Translations under genes and position numbers: made by a program
Assembly: GCA_021801825.1 (NCBI GenBank)
Contig: JAJYXK010000019.1
Coordinates: forward strand, 1-36,354
Direction of reading: 5' to 3'
Length of the DNA stretch: 36,354 nt
From: a bacterium
GTDB lineage: Bacteria; Patescibacteriota; Minisyncoccia; UBA6257; JAGOQP01
Notes under the pieces: generated by a model
The model's database searches: none
The model's input: only the letters and a program-made list of their open reading frames with translations
Told to the model about the DNA's origin: nothing
Shown here: in pieces, positions 7,339 through 15,232 of the stretch
How positions within the stretch are numbered: position 1 is the first letter of the stretch
How the letters are laid out: every line of letters starts with the position of its first letter

Positions 7339-8139
7339 ATGGCGCCTATGAAAAAAACATCAAATACACTAACAATACTTGGCACAGGAACTTTTTTTGT
7401 AAATAAAAATAGAACTGCGTCGTCTTATCTATTAGAGATAAAAAATAAAAAAATACTTATAGACTGCGGGCCCGGAACACTTATGCGTCTTTCAGAGCTG
7501 GGTATAAAACCAGAAAACATAGATTATATCTTCATAACTCATTTCCATGCCGATCATACATCCGATCTATTTCCATTGATAATGAATATTAGATTAAGGG
7601 ATTTCTTCTTTAAAAACGGATTGAAAAAATTTCCTCACATTGTGGGACCCACGGGTATTAAAAAATTTATTATTTCACTATCACTAAACTTTCAACTACC
7701 ACTATTTAATAGCTGGAATAAGTTAAAAATAACAGATGTAAAATCATCTCAGAAGTTTGATGGTTTTACCGTGGAAGCATTTAAAGTAAAACATATTGCT
7801 TTCAATCTTGCCGCAAATGCATACGCGTTTAGATTTATTATAAATGGAGATAAGGTTATTTCTTTTTCTGGAGACACCACAACATGCGTTGGTATAGAAA
7901 AAGCTTGTAGAGACGCGGATTTATTTGTCTGCGATACTTCGTATCCAAAAAACAACGGAAATTCAGCGCATATAGATACGACACAAATAGGAAAAATAGC
8001 GTCAAAGAGTAATGTGAAGGAAATTCTTTTAACCCATTTCTATCCGCAATATGAAGGAACAGATTTTGCAAAAGAAGTAAAAGAAAATTATTCTGGAAAA
8101 GTGACTAAAGGAAAAGACAAAATGAAAATGAAGATATGA
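7339..8139 (+). CDS. MBL-fold hydrolase (RNase Z-like)
   Basis: The 266-residue protein has the metallo-beta-lactamase fold with metal motif THFHADHT (HxHxDH). Other expected ligand positions are the Asp in 'FSGDTT' and the late His in 'LLTHFYP'. The N-terminus 'LTILGTGT' and 'LLIDCGPGTLMRL'-like segment follow the RNase Z/ElaC-like branch. It could be a tRNA 3'-processing nuclease or an unspecified hydrolase; the long exosite arm of canonical RNase Z is not evident. ATG 7339 follows the rsgA stop by one base; ATG 7348 is an alternative. A longer TTG start would overlap rsgA without support. Its stop overlaps the next start (ATGA). Confidence 0.8.
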   Translation: MAPMKKTSNTLTILGTGTFFVNKNRTASSYLLEIKNKKILIDCGPGTLMRLSELGIKPENIDYIFITHFHADHTSDLFPLIMNIRLRDFFFKNGLKKFPHIVGPTGIKKFIISLSLNFQLPLFNSWNKLKITDVKSSQKFDGFTVEAFKVKHIAFNLAANAYAFRFIINGDKVISFSGDTTTCVGIEKACRDADLFVCDTSYPKNNGNSAHIDTTQIGKIASKSNVKEILLTHFYPQYEGTDFAKEVKENYSGKVTKGKDKMKMKI

Positions 8140-9380
8140 AAAACGGAATAAATTTAAAACAGTTGATATTATGGGCCCTGTATGACTTTGCGAATTCGTT
8201 CGTTTTAATTACGTTCTTTTTATATTATTCACAGTGGCTAGTGGTAGATCGTGGTGTTTCTGATTTTTGGTTCAATATGACGTTTGTAGGATCAAGTCTA
8301 TTGTTTTTATTTACCGTTCCGGTGGCAGGATCTATCACCGATAAAATAAAAATAAAGCTACCAAGTTTGAGAATCACTACCCTTCTAGCAGTAATATTTT
8401 TTGCCATCACCGCATTAATAACCATCTTTACTCCTGAATACTATGTAATCAGTATTATAACTTTTTCTCTTGCTTCTTATTTTTACTTATTCTGTTTTAC
8501 GTTCTATAATCCCCTCCTGCACGACGTTGCAACCCCAGAAAAACATGGGCTCGCGTCTGGTTGGGGTCAATTTGGAAACTGGTTAGGAGAGATTGCTGGA
8601 TTATTGGTAGCGCTTCCTCTAGCTAGTGGAGCAATAAATTTAATTGGTCAATCTGGAAGAGCACAGACGCTCCTTCCCGCAACTATTCTGTTTTTGTTAT
8701 TCGCGCTTCCTCTGCTCCTCTTTTTCAAAGAAAGCTCAACAAAAATTCCAACAAAAATAAACCTGAAACAAGAATATAAAGACATATTCAAATCATTTAT
8801 TGTATTATGCAAATCTCCGGGAGTGGGACTGTTTTTCTTATCATACTTCTTCTTTAACGATGCAGTAACAACCGCATCAAATAACTTCCCCATTTATGTA
8901 GAAAAGGTATTTGGTGTTAGTGATAATATAAAATCTTATATTCTCATCGGTATTCTCATAACTTCGGCAATCGGAGCTCCTATAAGTGGATGGATCGCAG
9001 ATAAAATAGGATTCAAAAAAACATTATATGGTATCTTAGGAGGATTTCTTGTTATTTTTCCACTTATGGCAATAACAAAAAACTTTTTCTTTTTTATAGC
9101 AATCTGTGTAGCAATGGGTTTATGGTTCGGATCTATTTGGACAGTAACCAGGGCCTATCTAATGAAATTAACCCCTCCCACCATGATGAATCAATCATTT
9201 ACCTACTACACACTTATGGAGCGTCTTGCTACATTTATAGGACCTATTTCGTGGGGACTTATTGTTACGTACGTGCCCCCGATGAACAACGTGCTAAACT
9301 ATCGTATAGCAGCCGCAGTCATGGCAATCTTTGTATTTATTGGCATTGTATTTGCAAAAAATATTCCCGAAACCAAATAA
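8136..9380 (+). CDS. UMF1/Atg22-like MFS transporter, copy 1
   Basis: This 414-residue, roughly 12-helix protein starts with 'LILWALYDFANSF', the hallmark N-terminus of the UMF1 (Atg22-like) MFS family. 'GLASGWGQFGNWLGEIAGLL' and 'GAPISGWIADKIGFKK' are also typical. Eukaryotic Atg22 exports amino acids from vacuoles; bacterial substrates are mostly unknown. The start overlaps the MBL stop by four bases (ATGA), and its stop TAA shares a base with the next ATG. A second family member lies at 9924, with a nucleotidyltransferase-like gene between them. Confidence 0.88.
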   Translation: MKNGINLKQLILWALYDFANSFVLITFFLYYSQWLVVDRGVSDFWFNMTFVGSSLLFLFTVPVAGSITDKIKIKLPSLRITTLLAVIFFAITALITIFTPEYYVISIITFSLASYFYLFCFTFYNPLLHDVATPEKHGLASGWGQFGNWLGEIAGLLVALPLASGAINLIGQSGRAQTLLPATILFLLFALPLLLFFKESSTKIPTKINLKQEYKDIFKSFIVLCKSPGVGLFFLSYFFFNDAVTTASNNFPIYVEKVFGVSDNIKSYILIGILITSAIGAPISGWIADKIGFKKTLYGILGGFLVIFPLMAITKNFFFFIAICVAMGLWFGSIWTVTRAYLMKLTPPTMMNQSFTYYTLMERLATFIGPISWGLIVTYVPPMNNVLNYRIAAAVMAIFVFIGIVFAKNIPETK

Positions 9381-9940
9381 TGGAAAAAATTCAAACCTAT
9401 TCAAAAAATACAAAAAAACAAGCGGATTTGATTTTGAAGAGAACGCAATTAGTAGAATCGTTATCTCGTTTTGGAACCGTACATATTATTGGAAGCTACC
9501 CAATGGATTTAATGTATAATCCCGATATAGATATTGTCGTTACTTCAAAAGATATACGCACATCTTCTTTAAAAGCATTAGAAGCAATTCTCCAAAAAAG
9601 AATCTGTCAAAAAATAGAATACGGAGATTTCGTAAAATTTAAGCGAGCCAAAAGACCCGCGGGATATATCATTGTTCTTAAAATCATTTCTAAAGGTGTG
9701 TTATGGGAAGTAGAAATATGGTTTTTATCAAGCGCGCAAAAAGAAAAGAAGTTCATGGAAAAAGTGGTGAAACAATTAACCCCCGAGAAGAAAAAGTTGA
9801 TATTAGAATTTAAACATCTAATAAATCAAAGCCACATATCAAAACACCAAATTTCAAGTACAAACATATATGACGCAGTATTAAACAAGAAGATGACCAG
9901 CTTTAATACAATATTAAAAAAATATGGGAAAAATAACTAA
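9380..9940 (+). CDS. Nucleotidyltransferase-fold protein
   Basis: This 186-residue protein has the minimal NTase motif: 'HIIGSYPMDLMYNPDIDIVV' gives G-S and, 11-13 residues later, D-x-D (around residues 50-52). A third acidic residue is likely in 'LWEVEIWF'. NTase-fold enzymes transfer nucleotides to small molecules, proteins or RNA, and the target cannot be told from sequence. The helical C-terminus (100-186) is Lys-rich. The start ATG 9380 overlaps the last base of the upstream TAA. Its end overlaps the next transporter gene by 17 bases. Sandwiched between two UMF1 transporters it may modify what they carry, which is inference. Confidence 0.7.
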   Translation: MEKIQTYSKNTKKQADLILKRTQLVESLSRFGTVHIIGSYPMDLMYNPDIDIVVTSKDIRTSSLKALEAILQKRICQKIEYGDFVKFKRAKRPAGYIIVLKIISKGVLWEVEIWFLSSAQKEKKFMEKVVKQLTPEKKKLILEFKHLINQSHISKHQISSTNIYDAVLNKKMTSFNTILKKYGKNN

Positions 9941-11156
9941 GCTTTGGTATTCATACGACTTCGCAAATTCTTTTGCATCATCTGTTCTAGTTTTTTACTA
10001 TCCCTTAATACTCGCTGAAAAAGGAGTTGGTAGCGCCTGGATAGGAATCCCCGCATCAATCTCTACTATTATTCTACTCATTATATTACCTCGATTAGGA
10101 AACTATTCTGATGCTAAGGAGAAAAAGATGTTCTTTATAAGAATAGCCTCAATTCTTATGCTTGTATCTTTGGCTGTTATCGCATTCTTATCGCAACATT
10201 CAGAAATATTTTCTCTAAATATACTCTTCCTACTCTCAGTATGTTATATATTGTTTCAAGTTTGCTTCCAGGGATCGTTTGGATTTTATTCAGCAATGTT
10301 ACGAAACATAAGCAACCCAGAAAACAGCGCAAAGATATCAGGAATCGGAATTGCTTTGGGACAACTGGGTAATGTACTTTCTCTGGGTATTATTGGGATA
10401 ATTCTTGGATCTTCGTTTGTGTTTCTAGGGTTAAGCGGGAAGCCCCTTGCGTTTTTGCTCGGAGGATTACTTTTTGTGGGAATCTCACTACCGTTTTTAT
10501 TACAAAAAGAATCCCCCACCAAACAAGTAAACCAATCATTCTCGTATAAAGCTCTTCTGAAAAAAGTATTCTCCGACAAGAAACGATATCTTTTTATAGT
10601 AGGATATTCTCTGCTTGCGGATTCAATTCTTACGTTCCAAATTTATATCACTGTTTATTTAAAAGATATTTTTAATTTTTCTGATCAACTCATAGCGTAT
10701 GCGGGAATTACCGGATTAGTTTCTACTGTTATTGGAGGTTTTGTTATACAAGCAATCGTAACCAAAATAAAAGACAAGGAAAAAACATATATCTTTTCGG
10801 CTATTTTTTACTCATTTTGTTTTTTTCTTTATGCCGTTATACCAGAAATAACATGGGTTGCATTTGTGTGTCTAGCATTTAGTGGATTTGCGTACGCAAT
10901 GGTTTTTTCTCTTGCGAGATCAATTTATTCAGAGATATCACCAGAAAACGAACAGGCTGGTTTCTTTAGTATCTTCACCATATTTGAACGAGCTGCTTCT
11001 GTAGTTGGACCACTGGTATGGCTTGCTGCATTTTACGTATTAGAAAAATTTGGAAAAAATATGCAATACAGAGGGGCGGTTTTGGTTCTCGCAATTACAT
11101 GCCTCGTTGGATTTTATTTTTTGAAAAAGAGTAGTAAGTTCAAAGCCATCTCGTAA
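9924..11156 (+). CDS. UMF1/Atg22-like MFS transporter, copy 2
   Basis: The 410-residue protein has about 12 helices and the UMF1 hallmark near its start (LWYSYDFANSF). A loop 2-3 motif 'LPRLGNYSDAKEKK' and 'GIALGQLGNVLSLGIIG' match copy 1 at equivalent positions. It is a diverged paralogue of the gene at 8136, probably from an old duplication. The ATG at 9924 overlaps the NTase gene by 17 bases, so translation is probably coupled. It is the last gene of the operon that starts at 5462; no terminator is obvious before 11215. Confidence 0.87.
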   Translation: MGKITKLWYSYDFANSFASSVLVFYYPLILAEKGVGSAWIGIPASISTIILLIILPRLGNYSDAKEKKMFFIRIASILMLVSLAVIAFLSQHSEIFSLNILFLLSVCYILFQVCFQGSFGFYSAMLRNISNPENSAKISGIGIALGQLGNVLSLGIIGIILGSSFVFLGLSGKPLAFLLGGLLFVGISLPFLLQKESPTKQVNQSFSYKALLKKVFSDKKRYLFIVGYSLLADSILTFQIYITVYLKDIFNFSDQLIAYAGITGLVSTVIGGFVIQAIVTKIKDKEKTYIFSAIFYSFCFFLYAVIPEITWVAFVCLAFSGFAYAMVFSLARSIYSEISPENEQAGFFSIFTIFERAASVVGPLVWLAAFYVLEKFGKNMQYRGAVLVLAITCLVGFYFLKKSSKFKAIS

Positions 11157-11198
11157 GAAAAAATTATATGACCTTAAGATGCAAAAATAAAATGCATA

Positions 11199-11207
11199 TG
11201 ATACTAT
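11199..11207 (+). promoter_or_regulatory. Extended -10 (TG-A-TACTAT) 7 nt before cyclophilin ATG
   Basis: TG (11199-11200), one base and TACTAT (11202-11207) form an extended -10 element. Seven bases separate it from ATG 11215, so transcription would start at or one base before the start codon. No SD is present. This fits leaderless initiation. Confidence 0.45.
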
Positions 11208-11214
11208 TTTCCCT

Positions 11215-11889
11215 ATGAATACAAAACAAGGAATTATAGCTTTTATAATACTAGTCGTCGTATTAGGATTGGGTATCTGGTATATAAACAGCAACAAAGT
11301 ACAAATACCAAGCGAATCAACTCAATCAGAAAACACTGCACAGAAACAAGAACCAGCCACCACAACAAGCACAAACACACAAACTAATAACAAAACTAAT
11401 ATTACAAAAAATATGACTGCAATCTTACACACCACCAAAGGAGATATCACCATTGAATTTCTTCCCGAGCAAGCACCAAACACTGTCACCAACTTTGTTA
11501 AACTCGCACAAAGCGGATTTTACGATGGAACTAAATTCCACAGAGTTATAAAAGGATTTATGAATCAAGGAGGAGATCCCCTATCCAAAGATGATGCAAA
11601 ATCAGCTCTCTGGGGAACGGGTGGTCCCGGATATGCGTTTGCAGATGAAATTGGAGCTAACAACAAGAACAACACCGGAACTATCTCAATGGCAAATGCA
11701 GGCCCTAACACCAATGGAAGTCAATTCTTTATCAACGCCGCGGACAATAATTTCCTTGATACCAAACACACGGTATTCGGACACGTGACCGAAGGACTTG
11801 ATGTGGTTATGGCAATAAATTCTGTACCAACCGATGCAAACGATCGCCCATTAGAACCAGTAGTTATTAATAGCATCACCATAAAATAA
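11215..11889 (+). CDS. Membrane-anchored cyclophilin-type peptidyl-prolyl isomerase
   Basis: The 224-residue protein has an N-terminal hydrophobic anchor (residues 7-24). A Thr/Asn/Gln-rich linker of about 40 residues follows, then a cyclophilin domain (about 68-224). Catalytic motifs are intact: FHRVIKGFMNQGGDP holds the active-site Arg, GSQFFI and HTVFGHV complete the pocket. Cyclophilins isomerise X-Pro bonds; with this anchor the domain should face outside the membrane and help fold exported proteins. An internal in-frame ATG (11412) right before 'TAILHTTKGD' could give a cytosolic form, but no SD supports it. It converges with truB on a shared terminator. Confidence 0.93.
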   Translation: MNTKQGIIAFIILVVVLGLGIWYINSNKVQIPSESTQSENTAQKQEPATTTSTNTQTNNKTNITKNMTAILHTTKGDITIEFLPEQAPNTVTNFVKLAQSGFYDGTKFHRVIKGFMNQGGDPLSKDDAKSALWGTGGPGYAFADEIGANNKNNTGTISMANAGPNTNGSQFFINAADNNFLDTKHTVFGHVTEGLDVVMAINSVPTDANDRPLEPVVINSITIK

Positions 11890-11930
11890 ACGTTACAAAA
11901 AAATAACGGTAAAATTCTAAATTAACCTTA

Positions 11931-11970
11931 GGCCAAAGTTTTTGACGATCGTCAGTAACTTTGGCCTTTT
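11931..11970 (+). terminator. Intrinsic terminator after the cyclophilin gene
   Basis: GGCCAAAGTT (11931-11940) pairs with AACTTTGGCC (11957-11966) and is followed by TTTT. The loop itself contains the perfect 12-base palindrome TGACGATCGTCA (11943-11954), giving a nested stem. The U-tract is on the plus strand only. Confidence 0.88.
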
Positions 11971-12008
11971 ATAAAGAAAACTAAAATAGTCCGCGCATAC
12001 CCTTAAGA

Positions 12009-12950
12009 TTATTTTATAAAAAAATTTTTATATTCTTCTGACACGCTCCCAAACCAGTCCTCTTTAAATTCAATATGAGCGCCCACAGGACCTGTTGAAA
12101 TTTTTACGAGGAACTCCTGCAGTTGAGATAGTCTTCCTTGTCCCACAATCTTAATTCCGTCATCAACGTTTTGAGAAAAACCGACAATTCCAAGGATATC
12201 TGCGATATTCTTAGTAAAAGCTCTAAAACCCACGTTTTGAACGGCACCAGTTGCCCGAAAGCTCAATTCCACGCTTTTCTCTAAATCGTCCAAAATAAGG
12301 GCATTTTTGAGCGAAAAATGGCCTATTTTGACCCGTTCTAGGGCATTTACATACCCGCCACAGCCCAGAGATTGACCCAGATCGCGGGCAAAACTCCGTA
12401 TATAAAAACCAGATGAAACAAGTATCGTCACCACAATAAAAATCAGACCGTTCTTTTCTTCTATTGATTCAAGCTCAGAAGCAATAAGAGAAACTTTTTT
12501 AGGAGAAAGCATGATAGTCTCCCCCGCTCTTTTTCGCGCATATGCAGGTTGTCCTTGAATTTTTATTGCTGAATATTGCGGAGGTATTTGTGTTTCCTGA
12601 TTTTTTAATTCCTCCATCGCAGATATTATTTTTTCTTTCCATTCGCTCAGGTGAACGCATGAATCAATATTAGTATTTTGAATAATTCCAGTACGATCGT
12701 CAGTATCAGAAGTTGCTCCTAGTACAATTTCGGCTTTATATTCTTTAGCGGTGTGATGTAATTGGTAATCAAGTAATTTAGTATATGGACGAGAAATCCC
12801 AACTATCAACAATCCTGATGCAAATGGATCAAGGGTTCCCCCATGTCCAATACGAATATTGCGCGGAAGCTTTAATACATGCTTTATTTGAGAAACATAG
12901 TAAGCCGAGCTTGGTCCCGATGGTTTATGAAATAAGAAAAGTCCTTGCAT
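12009..12950 (-). CDS. truB: TruB tRNA pseudouridine-55 synthase fused to acylphosphatase
   Basis: Residues 1-228 are a TruB catalytic domain: 'KPSGPSS' start, the catalytic Asp41 in GHGGTLDP (usual GHTGTLDP, Thr changed to Gly), 'EYKAEIVLGATSDTDD', 'GQPAYARKRAG' and the conserved Arg in 'GFYIRSFARDLG'. TruB makes pseudouridine 55 in the tRNA T-loop. Instead of a PUA domain, residues 230-313 form a complete acylphosphatase domain: GAVQNVGFR carries the catalytic Arg243, 'GFSQNVDDG' the catalytic Asn261, and 'GQG' plus 'STGPVGAHIE' finish the fold. Acylphosphatases hydrolyse acyl phosphates. The frame is continuous with no linker stop. A TATACT box lies 6 bases before the ATG, so the mRNA is probably leaderless. 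Confidence 0.93.
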   Translation of the reverse strand: MQGLFLFHKPSGPSSAYYVSQIKHVLKLPRNIRIGHGGTLDPFASGLLIVGISRPYTKLLDYQLHHTAKEYKAEIVLGATSDTDDRTGIIQNTNIDSCVHLSEWKEKIISAMEELKNQETQIPPQYSAIKIQGQPAYARKRAGETIMLSPKKVSLIASELESIEEKNGLIFIVVTILVSSGFYIRSFARDLGQSLGCGGYVNALERVKIGHFSLKNALILDDLEKSVELSFRATGAVQNVGFRAFTKNIADILGIVGFSQNVDDGIKIVGQGRLSQLQEFLVKISTGPVGAHIEFKEDWFGSVSEEYKNFFIK

Positions 12951-12956
12951 AAAAAC

Positions 12957-12962
12957 AGTATA
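12957..12962 (-). promoter_or_regulatory. -10 box TATACT 6 nt before truB ATG
   Basis: TATACT on the minus strand (12962-12957) is followed by six bases and then the ATG at 12950. With usual -10 geometry the transcript begins on the A of the start codon. No SD is present. Confidence 0.6.
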
Positions 12963-12998
12963 TTCAGAAAAGAGAAAAGATGAAAGTAAAAGCTTATT

Positions 12999-13027
12999 TT
13001 GACAATTCCTAATCTTTATTTTACGAT
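12999..13027 (+). promoter_or_regulatory. Sigma-70-type promoter for the gene at 13086
   Basis: A perfect -35 TTGACA (12999-13004) and TACGAT (13022-13027) are separated by 17 bases. Transcription would start near 13034, giving a leader of about 50 bases that ends in the strong SD AAGGAGAG (13071-13078), 7 bases before the ATG. Confidence 0.75.
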
Positions 13028-13085
13028 AACAAAACTGCTATTTAAAAAATACATATTGTAAACTTTATCAAAGGAGAGTTTTGCT

Positions 13086-13451
13086 ATGGAACAGATTGCA
13101 ACAAACACCGCCACACAGAATAGCGGTTTTGTAAGACAAGCAATGGTAAGAATTGGTATTTTCTTTGGACTTGTTATTATTGCAACAATAACACAAGCGT
13201 CCATGGAAGTATCCGTAGTCTTTGGTCCGCTAGTTATGGGGATCGTTATTGTATTTGTAACCAGCAAAGTATATTCCAGAGAAAAACATCAATTCGTGCT
13301 GAAACAACTGGCAATTTATATTGCATCCGCTTTTGGTTTTATTTCTCACAAAGAGTTTGCGTTTAGTGATGAATACTACCTGATAGTACTTACTTTGCTG
13401 ACAGCTTTGTTTCTATTAAGTTCCATTTTTATTTATTTGAAGCGATATTAA
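13086..13451 (+). CDS. Small multi-helix membrane protein, unknown function
   Basis: This 121-residue protein has hydrophobic segments at about 18-38, 44-62, 77-92 and 98-118, with a short polar N-terminus and basic end (YLKRY). I do not recognise the family. It has the best SD (AAGGAGAG, 7-base spacing) and one of the best promoters in the window, so it is probably well expressed. It stands alone between divergent truB and a terminator shared with ftsX. Confidence 0.8.
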   Translation: MEQIATNTATQNSGFVRQAMVRIGIFFGLVIIATITQASMEVSVVFGPLVMGIVIVFVTSKVYSREKHQFVLKQLAIYIASAFGFISHKEFAFSDEYYLIVLTLLTALFLLSSIFIYLKRY

Positions 13452-13470
13452 AAAAGTTTTTTACCGTTTC

Positions 13471-13499
13471 AAAAATCCCGCCTTAGGGCGGGATTTTTT
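13471..13499. terminator. Bidirectional terminator between membrane protein and ftsX
   Basis: ATCCCGCC and GGCGGGAT form a GC-rich stem around a short loop (core 13475-13494). The A-run before and T-run after give a U-tract in both directions, suiting the convergent genes on each side. Confidence 0.9.
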
Positions 13500-13517
13500 A
13501 TTTGAAGTTTTGAAAAC

Positions 13518-14426
13518 TTATTCTTTTAAATATTTCTGTATAGCAAAGAAACTAGACACTAAACCGAGAAGAACCCCAAACAATAGTTGATAGAAGAATA
13601 TCCCAAAAATATGGGAGGTAAAATAATTCCAAACATTTAATTCAGGAACTAAAACCGTTCCATATGGAGAAAGAAAATATACCACCGGCATTACCAGAAA
13701 CACGCTGATAACCGCAGAAAGAGCTCCATATAAAATTCCCTCTACTAGAAATGGACCACGAGTGAAGAAATTTGACCCCCCCACTAATCTCATAATAGAA
13801 ATGCTCTCGCGGTTAGAATAGATAGCGAGTCTAATGGTATTGAAAGTAATAAGTACCGCAATCAACGACATAAAGATAGTAAGCGCAAGCCCCCCCGTTT
13901 CTGCGGTTTTTAATATTCTATTCAGACGATCAATGACGGTTTGATTTTGACTATAGGTAACTCGTTCTACAAACGGACCGATAGAATCATTCTTAAGATA
14001 TTGATCAATGACTCCATATTCACTCGTATTGCGAGCTTTGATATTTAAAGATGCGAGTAGTGGATTTTGATTTAATTGTTCAATCGCTTGAGAAATAGTA
14101 GTATCTCCCTGATGTTTCTCCTTAAAAACTTCTAAAGCCTTATCTTTTGAAACATATTCAACCGCTTTTACTTCGGGTAATGATTCAAGGGTTGACTTAA
14201 TACGCAACACATCATCCTCTGCGGTGCTTCCTTTAAAAAACACGCTGATATCTATTTTGTCCTGCACGCTGGTGATAATGGTTTTAGTAGTGACATTAAA
14301 TAAATTAAGTCCCGCAAACGCAATAAGGCTTAACACCATAACTAATACCGTAGCAGTTGAGAGCCATGCATTGCGCGTAAAGTTTTGTACTCCGTATTTT
14401 ATTATTCTTGATAAAGTAGTAAGCAT
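13518..14426 (-). CDS. ftsX: FtsX cell-division ABC transporter permease
   Basis: The 302-residue protein follows the FtsX plan: one helix near the N-terminus (about 21-43), a large extracytoplasmic domain (about 45-175), then three helices at about 180-200, 227-252 and 275-297. 'SISIMRLVGGSNFFTRGPFLVEGILYG' is the conserved segment after the second helix. With FtsE it controls peptidoglycan hydrolases at the division site. It lies 42 bases downstream of ftsE, but that gap carries two CTTTATACTT boxes, one placing TATACT 6 bases before the ATG, so ftsX may also have its own leaderless transcript. Confidence 0.93.
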   Translation of the reverse strand: MLTTLSRIIKYGVQNFTRNAWLSTATVLVMVLSLIAFAGLNLFNVTTKTIITSVQDKIDISVFFKGSTAEDDVLRIKSTLESLPEVKAVEYVSKDKALEVFKEKHQGDTTISQAIEQLNQNPLLASLNIKARNTSEYGVIDQYLKNDSIGPFVERVTYSQNQTVIDRLNRILKTAETGGLALTIFMSLIAVLITFNTIRLAIYSNRESISIMRLVGGSNFFTRGPFLVEGILYGALSAVISVFLVMPVVYFLSPYGTVLVPELNVWNYFTSHIFGIFFYQLLFGVLLGLVSSFFAIQKYLKE

Positions 14427-14431
14427 GAATT

Positions 14432-14455
14432 AAGTATAAAGTTAAAAGTATAAAG
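14432..14455 (-). promoter_or_regulatory. Two CTTTATACTT boxes before ftsX
   Basis: The decamer CTTTATACTT occurs twice on the minus strand (14455-14446 and 14441-14432), 14 bases apart. The proximal TATACT (14438-14433) lies 6 bases before the ftsX ATG. The same decamer is found upstream of two other genes, at 19306-19297 and 19733-19724. Confidence 0.55.
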
Positions 14456-14468
14456 CGCTTAGTTTGTT

Positions 14469-15161
14469 TTAAAACAAAATGTATTTCCCCTCTTCTTCGT
14501 CTCTAATAATCTGACCATTATCCAGACTAATTACTCGGCGGTTAATAAGGTTAATAACTTCCTTGTTGTGCGTAGCAAGAATAATAGTCGTTCCTAATTC
14601 GTTGATCTTAAGCAAAAGATTAATAATTTCTGATGAATTAATAGGATCTAAATTTCCTGTAGGTTCGTCTGCGATAATAATATCGGGATTATTTATCATC
14701 GCGCGCGCAATAGCAATGCGCTGCTTCTCTCCACCCGACATTTCTCGGGGAAAATTATTTGTTTTTGAACTAAGTCCCACAATATCAAGCGCGCGAGGAA
14801 CCAATTCATCAATTTCACTTTGTGGACGCTCGGCTATTTCCAAAGCAAATGCAACATTCTCATACGCAGTTTTTTCTGGAAGCAATTTAAAATCCTGAAA
14901 GATGGTTCCAATATGGCGGCGCATTTTAGGCAATTCGTTAGGTTTCAATTTAGTCACCTCAAATGATCCAAAGACAATCCTTCCTTTCGTCGGCTTCTCT
15001 TCTCCCGTAAGAAGTTTGATAATAGTAGACTTTCCCGCTCCAGATTTACCTACTAACGAAACAAATTCTTTGGGATTTATTTTAAAATTTACATCATTTA
15101 ATGCAGTTTGGGTGTGATGATTTGACTTGTATTCCTTTGAAACTCCTTGAAATATAATCAT
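14469..15161 (-). CDS. ftsE: FtsE cell-division ABC ATPase
   Basis: This 230-residue ATPase has Walker A GKSGAGKST, a Q-loop in 'TIFQDFKLLP', signature MSGGEKQR, Walker B 'DIIIADEP' and H-loop 'ATHNKEV'. It powers FtsX and is upstream of ftsX, the usual prfB-ftsE-ftsX order. I start it at ATG 15161 (MIIFQGVSKEY). A GTG start 48 bases further upstream would add a hydrophobic stretch that ABC ATPases lack. An extended -10 (TG-T-TATACT, 15177-15169) sits 7 bases before the ATG, indicating a leaderless mRNA. Confidence 0.94.
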   Translation of the reverse strand: MIIFQGVSKEYKSNHHTQTALNDVNFKINPKEFVSLVGKSGAGKSTIIKLLTGEEKPTKGRIVFGSFEVTKLKPNELPKMRRHIGTIFQDFKLLPEKTAYENVAFALEIAERPQSEIDELVPRALDIVGLSSKTNNFPREMSGGEKQRIAIARAMINNPDIIIADEPTGNLDPINSSEIINLLLKINELGTTIILATHNKEVINLINRRVISLDNGQIIRDEEEGKYILF

Positions 15162-15168
15162 ACAAAAT

Positions 15169-15177
15169 AGTATAACA
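15169..15177 (-). promoter_or_regulatory. Extended -10 (TG-T-TATACT) 7 nt before ftsE ATG
   Basis: On the minus strand TGT (15177-15175) runs directly into TATACT (15174-15169), then seven bases lead to ATG 15161. This extended -10 needs little -35 support and predicts initiation at the start codon. Confidence 0.6.
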
Positions 15178-15232
15178 AAACCGAGAACATATAACCAGTA
15201 GTTATTCACCTCTAACCACTGGCGGCTAGTAA

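Noticed and set aside
213-9940. HEPN/MNT toxin-antitoxin pair from the HEPN gene and the NTase-fold gene.
   Set aside because: They are more than 8 kb apart on opposite strands; known HEPN/MNT pairs are adjacent. The HEPN partner here is DUF5343.
11945-12705. A 13-base word (ACGATCGTCAGTA) shared by the terminator loop (11945) and truB (12693).
   Set aside because: In a 36-kb window several 13-base matches are expected by chance, and no wider similarity surrounds it.
15162-15209. Longer ftsE from a GTG at 15209.
   Set aside because: It adds a hydrophobic stretch foreign to ABC ATPases and would include the extended -10 box; ATG 15161 fits the family start.
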